NCBI GenBank assembly: GCA_019751945.1
Contig: JAIEMT010000025.1
Location: forward strand, 1-40,921
Direction of reading: 5' to 3'
Length of the DNA stretch: 40,921 nt
DNA from: a bacterium
Lineage (GTDB): Bacteria > Bdellovibrionota > UBA1018
Positions 6,713 through 14,470 of this stretch are shown here, piece after piece. The position numbers were made by a program, and so were the translations under genes. The notes under the pieces are model-generated. The model did no database searches. It was not told the origin of the DNA and was given only the letters and a program-made list of their open reading frames with translations. Each line of letters opens with the position of its first letter. The first letter of the stretch is position 1.

Positions 6713-7126
6713 ATGACCAAAGCCGTTTTAGATCACATCGCCATAGCCGCTACAGACCTCTCTAAAATTAAAAAGCTCTTTCTGATTCTCGGACTCGGGG
6801 TGGACCACGTCGAAGATGTTCCGGAGCAAGGGGTACGAACGCACTTTATTCCGCTCCCTAAAGAGCAGGCTCAAATCGAAATTTTAGAAGTGACGGATCC
6901 CACTGGGACGGTTTCAAAGTTTATTCAAAAGCGAGGGCCAGGAATTCATCATCTGTCGTTCTCTCTTCCTCAAGGAGAGTTGGATACGATGTCCGATAAA
7001 CTTCGCAACCAGGGGTTTCGTTTGGTTTATGAAGAACCTAAGCTTGGAGCGCATCAGATGCGTGTCAACTTCGTTCATCCGGAGTCTACTGGTGGGTTCC
7101 TTGTTGAACTCGCTGAAAAAGGTTAA
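6713..7126 (+). CDS. mce: Methylmalonyl-CoA epimerase (VOC family)
   Basis: The 137-residue protein is a vicinal-oxygen-chelate fold enzyme that interconverts the (R) and (S) forms of methylmalonyl-CoA in propionate and branched-chain/odd-chain breakdown. Visible family marks are the N-terminal metal-ligand His in LDHIAIAATDL, the strand IEILEVTDP, the GIHHLSF motif with another metal-binding His, and the C-terminal FLVELAEKG with the metal-binding Glu. Length is typical. AAGGA at 6702-6706 sits directly against an ATG at 6707 but six bases before the ATG at 6713, so 6713 is chosen. No mutase gene is in the window. The rhomboid gene follows after 11 bases and is probably co-transcribed. Confidence 0.85.
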   Translation: MTKAVLDHIAIAATDLSKIKKLFLILGLGVDHVEDVPEQGVRTHFIPLPKEQAQIEILEVTDPTGTVSKFIQKRGPGIHHLSFSLPQGELDTMSDKLRNQGFRLVYEEPKLGAHQMRVNFVHPESTGGFLVELAEKG

Positions 7127-7137
7127 CTTAACATTCT

Positions 7138-7911
7138 ATGCCCATTCGTCTGACCCCTGCATCTAAGGTTCTTTTGATCGCTTTTGTAGTGGGCTTTGTC
7201 CTACAGCAAACGGGCGACCAGTTTTTGGGCATGAATATCATGAGCTGGTTGGGATTAGTCCCAGCCGAGTTCATGCTCCAGCACCGCTTCTGGCAGCTCT
7301 TCACCTATGTCTTCGTTCACTTCGATGTGTTGCAACTTTTCCTGAACCTCATGATGGTGGCGATGATCGGAAGTGAGCTCGAATCTATCTGGGGGCGTTG
7401 GCGTTTTTTACGGTTCTTCTTTTTCTGTTCGACTTTTTCAGGAGTGAGCTACTTGCTTCTCCAAATTTTTGTTCGTGGGAGCGATGGCTTGCACCACCCG
7501 ATGGCGGGCGCCTCTGGCGGAATCTACGGCCTGCTCATGGCGTTTGGTCTTCTCTACGGCGAGCGCGTCTTGTTGTTCATGATGGTCTTCCCGATGAAGG
7601 CCAAAAACTTTGTTTGGATCTTGGCTGGTCTTGAGTTCATGACCTCGGTGTTTTCGGGTCGGGGCGGACTGTCTAGTGCAGCTCACTTGGCGGGGATGGC
7701 GGCTGGATTTCTCTACCTTTGGGGAAAGGCCAGCTGGATGGTCATTAAACGAAATCGTCAGGGTAAACTTCTAGCGAAGTTCATGGGGCGCAATCCCTTC
7801 GCGGCGGCTACCAAAAAAGGGCGCCAGCACCTGAAGCTCATCATCAATAACGAGCCGCCCAAGCCCGGGGATTTTGAAGGCGATCGCGACGATCCCAAAA
7901 CCTGGCACTGA
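7138..7911 (+). CDS. Rhomboid-family intramembrane serine protease
   Basis: A 257-residue integral membrane protein with about six hydrophobic segments. The catalytic dyad is visible: Ser126 in GASGGIYG and His183 in SAAHLAGMAAGF. The N-terminal helix carries the HRFWQLFTYVFVHF motif typical of rhomboids, with a FLNLMMVAMIGSELE helix behind it. It cleaves transmembrane substrates within the inner membrane; the substrates cannot be inferred. The C-terminal 50 residues are soluble and basic, then acidic. Its last codons and stop lie in the left arm of a long palindrome (7901-8048), so the 3' end of the mRNA can form a very stable hairpin that may serve as terminator. Confidence 0.93.
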   Translation: MPIRLTPASKVLLIAFVVGFVLQQTGDQFLGMNIMSWLGLVPAEFMLQHRFWQLFTYVFVHFDVLQLFLNLMMVAMIGSELESIWGRWRFLRFFFFCSTFSGVSYLLLQIFVRGSDGLHHPMAGASGGIYGLLMAFGLLYGERVLLFMMVFPMKAKNFVWILAGLEFMTSVFSGRGGLSSAAHLAGMAAGFLYLWGKASWMVIKRNRQGKLLAKFMGRNPFAAATKKGRQHLKLIINNEPPKPGDFEGDRDDPKTWH

Positions 7912-8048
7912 CCCCAAGGTTCCCAGAACTCCTTTCTCAAAAACGCGAGCCAGGTGGGCATCCATGCCCCAGGCTTCGCATCCTGCGAAGCCTTTTATGT
8001 CTCGGTTTCTGAGAAAGGAGTTCTGGGAACCTTGGGGTCAGTGCCAGG
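7901..8048. repeat. Palindromic element 1: 44-bp inverted arms around a 60-bp core
   Basis: Arms 7901-7944 and 8005-8048 are reverse complements at 43 of 44 positions. The left arm contains the last codons and stop of the rhomboid gene, so the right arm looks like an inverted copy of resident sequence. The enclosed 60-base core (7945-8004) holds two hairpins, GGGCAT/ATGCCC and the perfect GGCTTCGCA-TCC-TGCGAAGCC. The core recurs, inverted, in the second element at 8178-8237. Confidence 0.9.
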
Positions 8049-8095
8049 TCCCGGGCGCGTGGACGTCAGCCTGGAATTTCCGCAGGCCTTCTCCT

Positions 8096-8126
8096 CACGT
8101 GTTGAAGAGCAGGCGGCGGACACGTG
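8096..8126. repeat. Small dyad between the two palindromic elements
   Basis: CACGTGT (8096-8102) and ACACGTG (8120-8126) form a perfect 7-bp inverted repeat. A second possible hairpin, GCCTG/CAGGC, lies at about 8069-8086. No coding potential is credible in 8049-8127. Confidence 0.5.
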
Positions 8127-8127
8127 C

Positions 8128-8287
8128 GGGAAGACTTTTTCTCAGGGTTTACTACTCTAAATTCGCCTTCTGGAAACTGAGACATAAAAGGCCGACCAGG
8201 AAGGGAGGCCTGGGGCATGGATGCCCGCCTGGCTCACGTTTCCAGAAGGCGAATTTAGAGTAGTAAACCCTGAGGAAAAGCCTTTCC
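8128..8287. repeat. Palindromic element 2: 50-bp inverted arms around an inverted copy of the same core
   Basis: Arms 8128-8177 and 8238-8287 match as reverse complements at 47 of 50 positions. They are unrelated in sequence to the arms of element 1 apart from a few bases (AAAC/GTTTC) next to the core. The core 8178-8237 is again exactly 60 bases and, reverse-complemented, matches core 1 at 50 of 60 positions, the differences clustering in the second hairpin. The right arm ends immediately before a perfect -35 box. Confidence 0.9.
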
Positions 8288-8317
8288 TTGACACGATGAC
8301 GCCACCTGTTCTATTTA
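8288..8317 (+). promoter_or_regulatory. Promoter of the small protein-trxB operon, leaderless layout
   Basis: TTGACA (8288-8293), 18-base spacer, TATTTA (8312-8317). The predicted transcript start (about 8324) falls on the ATG at 8326, leaving essentially no 5' leader. Confidence 0.6.
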
Positions 8318-8325
8318 GTCAGGAT

Positions 8326-8526
8326 ATGACACTCCTCCATGAAGCAGTAGACGCAAAGAAGTTTGATAATCGCGTGGTTGCCCGCAATGTGGATCGCGGC
8401 GTGGTCACTCCGGGCGAAGCTCAGAAAATTACGGATGGCTTGCCGGACGATGCAGCGAATGCTGAATATGTCAGCATTGAAGAAATCGCTCAGAGCGAAG
8501 GATCAGGTCGTAAGCTCAATTCTTAA
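8326..8526 (+). CDS. Small acidic protein of unknown function, coupled to trxB
   Basis: The 66-residue product (begins MTLLHEAVDAKKFDNRVV) has no signal peptide or membrane segment. The KFDNRVVARN...GVVTPGEAQK..DGLPD pattern resembles short hypothetical proteins I associate with deltaproteobacteria, but I cannot assign a function. The start at 8326 is chosen because the promoter -10 lies just upstream; an in-frame ATG at 8296 lies inside the promoter and would need transcription from elsewhere. The stop codon overlaps the trxB start (TAATG), so translation of the two is coupled. Confidence 0.7.
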   Translation: MTLLHEAVDAKKFDNRVVARNVDRGVVTPGEAQKITDGLPDDAANAEYVSIEEIAQSEGSGRKLNS

Positions 8527-9467
8527 TGGAAAATAAGTCTCTGTCGGACGTTCAACAGGTCACTATCCTGGGATCGGGTCCGGCCGGTTTAACTGCCGCG
8601 ATTTACTCCGCCCGCGCCGGATTGCAGCCGCTCGTCATCGAGGGTCAGCAACCCGGAGGCCAGCTCACCATTACGTCCGATGTCGAAAACTATCCGGGAT
8701 TTGCTGAACCCGTGATGGGTCCTGAGCTCATGACAGCGTTTCGAAAGCAGTCCGAACGCTTCGGCACTCGTTTCATCAATAAAGATGTAAAAAGTGTTCA
8801 GCTCAAGAGCAAGCCGATTGAATTGCATTTTGCTGATGGAAGCAAAGTACTCACTAAGACCTTAATTATTGCCACCGGTGCCTCGGCCAAATGGCTTGGA
8901 CTTCCTGAGGAAAAGAAGTTGGTTGGCAAAGGTGTTTCCTCGTGTGCGACTTGCGATGGTTTCTTTTTCAGAAACATGGATATCGCTGTCGTCGGTGGTG
9001 GTGATACGGCGATGGAAGAAGCCACGTTTCTCACTCGCTTTGCAAAGTCGGTGACGGTGATTCACCGTCGCGATTCTCTACGTGCTAGCAAAATCATGCA
9101 GGAGAAGGCCCTCAACAATCCCAAGATTAAGTTTGCTTGGGATTCTGAAGTTGAAAAAATTCATGGGGACAAGGAAGTGACCAGCGTCACCTTGAAGAAT
9201 TTAAAAACTGGCGAGCATTCTGAATTAAAAATCGCCGGACTGTTCGTGGCCATTGGTCATGACCCCAACACTAGCTTGTTCCGCACTCAGTTGAAGTGTG
9301 ATGAGACCGGTTACCTGATTACCGAAGGGCGTTCCACGAAGACGAGCTTGCCCGGAGTTTTTGCGGCAGGTGACGTGGCTGACCATGTTTATCGTCAGGC
9401 TGTGACGGCAGCAGGAACGGGTTGCATGGCCGCACTCGATGCACAGGCTTACCTCGAGGGACATTAA
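8526..9467 (+). CDS. trxB: Thioredoxin reductase
   Basis: This is a 313-residue FAD- and NADPH-dependent enzyme that reduces thioredoxin in the cytoplasm. The FAD-binding GSGPAG motif is at residues 16-21, the redox-active disulfide is CATC (C140, C143) in the usual SSCATCDGFF context, the NADPH-binding motif is VVGGGDTAMEEA, and the C-terminal FAD motif is AAGDVADHVYRQ. Length and order are those of the low-molecular-weight bacterial type. The start overlaps the stop of the preceding 66-residue gene, so expression probably depends on the leaderless promoter at 8288. lolC begins three bases after the stop, which may extend the transcript into the envelope gene run. Confidence 0.96.
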   Translation: MENKSLSDVQQVTILGSGPAGLTAAIYSARAGLQPLVIEGQQPGGQLTITSDVENYPGFAEPVMGPELMTAFRKQSERFGTRFINKDVKSVQLKSKPIELHFADGSKVLTKTLIIATGASAKWLGLPEEKKLVGKGVSSCATCDGFFFRNMDIAVVGGGDTAMEEATFLTRFAKSVTVIHRRDSLRASKIMQEKALNNPKIKFAWDSEVEKIHGDKEVTSVTLKNLKTGEHSELKIAGLFVAIGHDPNTSLFRTQLKCDETGYLITEGRSTKTSLPGVFAAGDVADHVYRQAVTAAGTGCMAALDAQAYLEGH

Positions 9468-9470
9468 TTC

Positions 9471-10691
9471 ATGGCAGGAAAGTCGGCAGTATCTCTGATT
9501 GCCCGACGGTTCCTGCTTTCGAAATCTTCTGATCAGTTCATTTCCTTTATTGCCTGGGTTTCAGTCGTCGGGGTTGCTCTAGGCGTTCTCTCTCTGACCG
9601 TGGTGACTAGTGTGATCAACGGTTTTGAAGGCGAACTCGCTAAAGTGATCACTGGAACAAATGGCGACGTCATTCTCTACACGCGCTCAGAACCTATTGC
9701 GAATCCGAGAGTCATCGAATCGAAAGTGAAGCATCTTTTGCCCAACCTTCGTGCGATCACTGCTTCATTTGTGACCGAGATTATGGTTTCCGGCCCGAAT
9801 GGTGTGGCAGGGGCCGTTGTTGAAGGGGTGGATCTCACCACCCTCAATCAGGTCACCACGATTCCGCAGAAAATTATTCGTGGAAAAATGCCGGCATCTG
9901 AAAATGAGGTCGCCATGGGGTACGCTCTAGCTGAGCGACTCGGGGCAAAGGTTGGTTCCGCGATTCGTCTGATTGCTCCAGCCGTTTCAGATGGCGAGGG
10001 TTCGTCCGAGCCCAAGGTCATGCAAGCAGTCGTGGTGGGTCTCGCCAAAATGGGAATGTACGAATACGACTCGAAGTTTATTTATACGCCGATTGCTTCG
10101 GTTCAAAAGTTTTTGCAGCAACCCGGAAAAGTGACCGCGCTTAAAATGAAACTAGCGCCGTACGCGGATTCACGCAAAGCTTCGGGAACATTGAGCAGCA
10201 GTTTCGGTTACCCCTTTCGGGCGAAAGATTGGGGTCAGCTCAACAAAAATCTTTTCTACGCCATCAAGCTTGAGAAGGTGGTGATTGCCATTATTCTCAC
10301 GATCATTGTCATTGTTGCGGCATTTAATGTGGTCAGCACTTTGATGATGATGATTCATGACAAGACTAAGGAAATTTCTATTCTCAAGGTCATGGGCTTT
10401 TCTAAGAGCCAGAACTTTCGGCTCTTCTGCATTGTAGGAGTGGGGATTGGAGCGATTGGGACAACTGCCGGAGTTCTGCTCGGGCTAGTGCTGAATCAAA
10501 TTCTTGAGAGAACTCGCTGGATCGAGTTGCCTCCCGATATCTACTACATTAACTTTCTCCCGGTAGTGGTTCGCTGGGAAGAGGTAGGCATCACGGCCCT
10601 TGCCGCTTTAGTCATTACTTTTTTAGCAGCGATCTACCCGGCGTATCGTGTTTCAATTCGGTCGCCGATGGATGGGATTCGATATGAATAA
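9471..10691 (+). CDS. lolC: Lipoprotein-releasing ABC transporter permease, LolC/LolE family
   Basis: The 406-residue inner-membrane protein has the MacB-like/FtsX topology of LolC/E: one N-terminal membrane helix (about residues 22-46), a large periplasmic domain, and three C-terminal helices. Typical motifs are LIARRFLLSK at the N-terminus, SVVGVALGV, VVSTLMMMIHDKTKEISILK with the coupling-helix region near the ATPase, and the PAYRVSIRSPMDGIRYE end. With LolD it extracts lipoproteins from the inner membrane and hands them to LolA. Only one permease gene is present, so it may act as a homodimer or pair with a gene elsewhere. A GAGGGA ribosome binding site lies in the end of trxB, and the stop overlaps lolD by eight bases. 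Confidence 0.92.
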   Translation: MAGKSAVSLIARRFLLSKSSDQFISFIAWVSVVGVALGVLSLTVVTSVINGFEGELAKVITGTNGDVILYTRSEPIANPRVIESKVKHLLPNLRAITASFVTEIMVSGPNGVAGAVVEGVDLTTLNQVTTIPQKIIRGKMPASENEVAMGYALAERLGAKVGSAIRLIAPAVSDGEGSSEPKVMQAVVVGLAKMGMYEYDSKFIYTPIASVQKFLQQPGKVTALKMKLAPYADSRKASGTLSSSFGYPFRAKDWGQLNKNLFYAIKLEKVVIAIILTIIVIVAAFNVVSTLMMMIHDKTKEISILKVMGFSKSQNFRLFCIVGVGIGAIGTTAGVLLGLVLNQILERTRWIELPPDIYYINFLPVVVRWEEVGITALAALVITFLAAIYPAYRVSIRSPMDGIRYE

Positions 10692-11382
10692 TTTGGCCGG
10701 ACGAACTCAGACGCCCCTTCTTCAGGCGACAGGAATTCGAAAGTCTTTCAAAAAAGGAAACACCGAAATTCCGGTGATTCGCGGAGTAGATTTCGCCATT
10801 GGAGTGGGTGAAATGGTGGCCATCACAGGCGCCTCTGGGGTTGGGAAGAGCACGCTCCTTCATATTTTAGGGACGCTAGAACCGCCCACCGCCGGGCGAG
10901 TGGTTTTTGGTCAGCAAGATCTTTCTCAGCTCAGTGAAAAGGCTCTTTCTGATTTTCGAAATCGGTCTTTAGGTTTCGTTTTTCAATTTCACTACCTGCT
11001 GCCGGAATTTACCGCGTTGGAAAATGTGATGATGCCCGCGTTGATTGCGGGTCATCATAAAACCCCCGCGGAAAAGCAGGCGCGTGAGCTCTTGCAATTC
11101 GTTGGAATTGGACACCGATTGGAACACCGTCCCACGGAGCTCTCTGGCGGAGAGCAGCAAAGGGTTGCTATTGCGAGATCTGTTATTTTACGTCCCAAGC
11201 TTCTACTTGCAGACGAGCTGACAGGGAATCTCGATTCCGCCAATAGCTCTAACGTAATGGACCTGTTGGTGCGTTTAAATCAGGCCACCGGTGTCTCCAT
11301 CCTTCTGGTGACTCACGATTTAGAATTAGCAAAACGGATGAATCGGACTTTAGTCATGAAAGACGGAGTTTTTGTCAGATAA
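10684..11382 (+). CDS. lolD: Lipoprotein-releasing ABC transporter ATP-binding protein LolD
   Basis: The 232-residue ABC ATPase powers LolC/E. Walker A is GASGVGKST (49-57), the signature is LSGGEQQRVAIARS, Walker B is LLLADELTGNLD, and the switch His lies in VTHDLELAKRM. The FQFHYLLPEFTALENVMMP segment around the Q-loop is characteristic of the LolD/MacB group. The start at 10684 is preferred over an in-frame ATG at 10648 because of the normal family N-terminus and the GGATGGG ribosome binding site; it overlaps the lolC stop, giving translational coupling. Confidence 0.93.
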   Translation: MNNLAGRTQTPLLQATGIRKSFKKGNTEIPVIRGVDFAIGVGEMVAITGASGVGKSTLLHILGTLEPPTAGRVVFGQQDLSQLSEKALSDFRNRSLGFVFQFHYLLPEFTALENVMMPALIAGHHKTPAEKQARELLQFVGIGHRLEHRPTELSGGEQQRVAIARSVILRPKLLLADELTGNLDSANSSNVMDLLVRLNQATGVSILLVTHDLELAKRMNRTLVMKDGVFVR

Positions 11383-11386
11383 ATCA

Positions 11387-11416
11387 TTGACTAACCCCCC
11401 TTCCGCCACCTAGACA
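11387..11416 (+). promoter_or_regulatory. Internal promoter candidate for bamA, leaderless layout
   Basis: TTGACT (11387-11392), 18-base spacer, TAGACA (11411-11416), with the GTG start at 11423. The -10 is weak. It would give bamA and downstream genes a supply independent of lolCD. Confidence 0.4.
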
Positions 11417-11422
11417 TAGCCT

Positions 11423-13822
11423 GTGACTTTTATTCTGAGATACCTCACCCGCGAGGTAGGGCATTCCGCTCCACTCGCGCTGTTATTTCTATGCGTTTTT
11501 GGCTTTGGGGGATCCGTTCCTTTCGAATCTCAAGCGATTGCTGCAGAACGTTCTCGCTCTGGAAATGCGGGCGATAGTTACTACGGAAAAAAAGTCGGCA
11601 GCATCGAAGTGAAAGGTTCCAAGCGCATCGAGAAAGATGCCATCTTGGCGAAGATTTCCACGAAGACCGGCTCCATTCTGACGAAAGAAGGAATTCACAA
11701 CGACATCACCACGCTTTTTGCGATGGGTTTTTTCGAAGACATTGCTGTGGATGCCGACCCCTCTGCTGATGGAGTGAAGCTCACCTTCACGATTCAAGAA
11801 CGTCCCGTTATTTCCAAAATTTCTTTTCAAGGAAATCAGCGCATTGATTCTGGTGACCTGAAAGATGTTTTGAAATTAAAAGAATGGGCCATCCTCGACG
11901 TCAACAAGGTGAAGAACGACGTCGCGTTGATTCAGAAGCATTACGAAGAAAAAGGTTTTTATCTCGCGAAGGTCGACTTTGATATTACTCGCGATGAAAG
12001 CTCGAAGAACAAGCTCGATGAAGTCCAGTTGATCTACAAGATTAACGATTACGAAAAAGTTCAAATCAAGCGTATCACCTTTTTAAACAACAAAGCGTTC
12101 ACAGACGAAAAGTTGAAGGGTGTGTTTGGAGATACGAAAGAGGGAGGGTTCTTCTCCTTCCTGAGTTCTTCTGGAAATTTTAAAGAGTCGGCTTTCAAGC
12201 AAGACTTAGCCAAGCTTACTTTCTTCTATCTCGAACATGGATACATCAAATTCAAATATGAAAATCCTGTGGTCACTGTCAGCGACGACAAGAAGTGGAT
12301 TTTCATTTCGCTCTACTTAGATGAAGGCGAGCAGTACTCCATGGGATTGACGAGTTTCGGTGGAGACATGCTCTTCACTCGAGACGAGCTAGCGCGGGAC
12401 GTGAGTTTAGAGACGGGTGATATTTTTAGTATTACGAAACGAAATGCCGACATCCAAAGACTCACCGAAAAGTATCAAGATCTCGGTTATGCATTCGTGA
12501 ACGTCATTCCCAAGATGTCTTTTCATGACGATGTGAAGACAGTCGACATTGAGTACGACTTTGAAAAAGGAAATCTCGTTTACTTTAACGAGATCAATAT
12601 TTACGGCAACAGCAAGACCTACGACAAAGTGATTCGTCGCGAGTTGAAAGTTCACGAAGGCGACCTCTTCAACGGAACTCGCCTGCGAGAATCTCGCGAG
12701 AGCGTGGAGCGCCTTGGTTACTTTGCTCCGGGTGAAGTGATTTTCAACACTGTTACACCGAAGGGCAAGAACGACATGGTGAACCTCGAGATCACCGTGA
12801 AAGAACGCCCCACGGGAACTATTACTTTGGGCGCGGGTTACGGAAGTCAGCAGGGCTTCTTCTTGTCGACTCAGATTTCTGAAATCAACTTGATGGGTCG
12901 CGGTCACACTTTGAGTTTGGCGGGTCAGCTTGCAAAAGATCCGCGAATGAGAAGCATCAACCTGGGCTTCACAGAGCCGTATTTAATGGACACTCGGATT
13001 TCTTCAGGATTCGACGTGTTTTATCAGACCTTCCCGATTCCGGATAAGTACACCACCCGAAAGCTCGGGTTCGATGTGCGCTTTGGTTATCCGGTGATGG
13101 AGTACACTTACGGATACCTGACGTATAAGAACGAAGGGCTCCATATTGAGGACGTGGTGGACCCGTCGATTTCTCAAGAAGACATCGATGCAGACACGGG
13201 GAATCTTTCTAGCGTGATCTTCAGTATCGTTCGTGACAAACGTAACAACCGCTTCGAGACGACGTCCGGGAATTATCAAAGTATTTCATTTGAAACCGCT
13301 GGCCTGGGCGGCGACAAGAAATACCTGAAACTGATTTTGAACGCGCGTTATTACAAAAAGCTGGTTGGAGACTTGGTCTTCAGAACCAATGCTGAAGTGG
13401 GTCAGATCAATGGTTTTGGTGGCAGGCCGGTGCCGCCGTCTGAGAAGTTCTTTTTGGGCGGTCCTAACAATCTGAAGGGATTCTATCCTCTTACCGTTGG
13501 ACCTAAGCGCGAAAGAGTTTCCAGCACTGGTGCCACCTTCTACGAGCCTACCGGCGGTTTAACTGAGGTTTTTGCTTTATTTGAGTTGGAATACCCGTTG
13601 GTGAAGGATGCGGGCCTGAAGTGGGTCGTTTTCTACGACATCGGAAATGCTTTCAACGGTTGGGATCCTGTCAGCAACTTGAAGCTGCGCAGCGATGCCG
13701 GTTTCGGTTTGCGTTGGTTCTCTCCCATCGGCCCCCTGCGTTTCGAGTGGGGATTCCCGTTCAATCCTCAGCAGGGTGAGTCAACGCCAGTATTTAACTT
13801 CTTCATTGGCCCACCGTTCTGA
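11423..13822 (+). CDS. bamA: Outer membrane protein assembly factor BamA
   Basis: The 799-residue Omp85-family protein folds and inserts beta-barrel proteins in the outer membrane. It has an N-terminal signal-like hydrophobic stretch with possible cleavage near residue 41, then about five POTRA repeats (recognisable KVGSIEVKGSKRIEK, ISKISFQGNQRI, QIKRITFLNNKAF, YFNEINIYGNSKT openings), then the 16-strand barrel from about residue 470. The barrel contains the lid-loop/bulge type motif FFLGGPNNLKGFYP, and the protein ends in a strand with terminal Phe (FFIGPPF). Length is typical. The GTG start has no ribosome binding site, fitting the leaderless promoter immediately upstream. It sits between lolD and the chaperone gene skp, as in many outer-membrane biogenesis clusters. 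Confidence 0.95.
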   Translation: MTFILRYLTREVGHSAPLALLFLCVFGFGGSVPFESQAIAAERSRSGNAGDSYYGKKVGSIEVKGSKRIEKDAILAKISTKTGSILTKEGIHNDITTLFAMGFFEDIAVDADPSADGVKLTFTIQERPVISKISFQGNQRIDSGDLKDVLKLKEWAILDVNKVKNDVALIQKHYEEKGFYLAKVDFDITRDESSKNKLDEVQLIYKINDYEKVQIKRITFLNNKAFTDEKLKGVFGDTKEGGFFSFLSSSGNFKESAFKQDLAKLTFFYLEHGYIKFKYENPVVTVSDDKKWIFISLYLDEGEQYSMGLTSFGGDMLFTRDELARDVSLETGDIFSITKRNADIQRLTEKYQDLGYAFVNVIPKMSFHDDVKTVDIEYDFEKGNLVYFNEINIYGNSKTYDKVIRRELKVHEGDLFNGTRLRESRESVERLGYFAPGEVIFNTVTPKGKNDMVNLEITVKERPTGTITLGAGYGSQQGFFLSTQISEINLMGRGHTLSLAGQLAKDPRMRSINLGFTEPYLMDTRISSGFDVFYQTFPIPDKYTTRKLGFDVRFGYPVMEYTYGYLTYKNEGLHIEDVVDPSISQEDIDADTGNLSSVIFSIVRDKRNNRFETTSGNYQSISFETAGLGGDKKYLKLILNARYYKKLVGDLVFRTNAEVGQINGFGGRPVPPSEKFFLGGPNNLKGFYPLTVGPKRERVSSTGATFYEPTGGLTEVFALFELEYPLVKDAGLKWVVFYDIGNAFNGWDPVSNLKLRSDAGFGLRWFSPIGPLRFEWGFPFNPQQGESTPVFNFFIGPPF

Positions 13823-13928
13823 CGGTTGATCGCGTCGGAACTCCAGCAATTCCTTGAATTTACCCGCGCAATGTGGTTTTTTCGCATTATTTCATCCGCA
13901 TTCATCAGAAAGAAAAGGAAACCAAAAA

Positions 13929-14468
13929 ATGGTTCAGAAATATCGGAATTTGTTCGTTGTCGCCCTCGCAGTAGTCGGAATGGTGGGAGCAAAATCAGCT
14001 TTCGCTGCAGCCGATGAATTCAAGATCGCCACTGTCGATATGCAAAAGGCACTTCAATCCGTTGAAGACGGCAAGAGCGCGAAGACTCAGTTGGATAAAG
14101 TTGTTGCATCGAAGAAGAAGGAAATTGAGACCGAAGGGAACTCCATCAAGAAGATGCACGAAGATTTTAAGAAACAATCTCTCGTGATGAACGAAGAAGC
14201 TCGCAACAAGAAGCAAGCAGAGATTCAAGAGCGCTTTGTAAAATTCCAAGAAACTCAAATGCGCTTTCAAGAAGAATTGCAAAAGAAAGAACAAGAGTTA
14301 AGCGAACCCATCATTACAAAGCTTCGTAAGATCATTTCGGAAACTTCGAAGAAAAAGGGTTACGCTATGGTCATCGAAAAGAACGAAAAGATCGTTCTTT
14401 ATTCTCAAGAAAAAGACGACCTCACTTCAGACGTGATCTCGACTTACAATAAGGGTGGCAAAGGCTGA
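13929..14468 (+). CDS. skp: Periplasmic chaperone Skp/OmpH family
   Basis: The 179-residue protein has a cleavable signal peptide (about residues 1-24, ending KSAFA|AA) and then the Skp fold: a short strand (FKIATVDMQKAL), a long charged helical hairpin rich in Lys, Glu and Gln (about residues 50-130), and a closing strand segment GYAMVIEKNEKIVLYS. Skp trimers hold unfolded outer-membrane proteins with their tentacle-like helices on the way to BamA. An AAGGAAA ribosome binding site supports the ATG at 13929. The gap after bamA (13823-13928) shows no clear terminator. Confidence 0.9.
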   Translation: MVQKYRNLFVVALAVVGMVGAKSAFAAADEFKIATVDMQKALQSVEDGKSAKTQLDKVVASKKKEIETEGNSIKKMHEDFKKQSLVMNEEARNKKQAEIQERFVKFQETQMRFQEELQKKEQELSEPIITKLRKIISETSKKKGYAMVIEKNEKIVLYSQEKDDLTSDVISTYNKGGKG

Positions 14469-14470
14469 GT

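Noticed and set aside
7874-8263. Plus-strand frames across the rhomboid end and the palindromic elements
   Set aside because: They run through inverted repeats, lack ribosome binding sites and resemble no protein; their presence reflects the mirrored sequence.
12407-12907. 166-codon minus-strand frame opposite bamA
   Set aside because: Shadow of POTRA and barrel coding sequence; no independent support.
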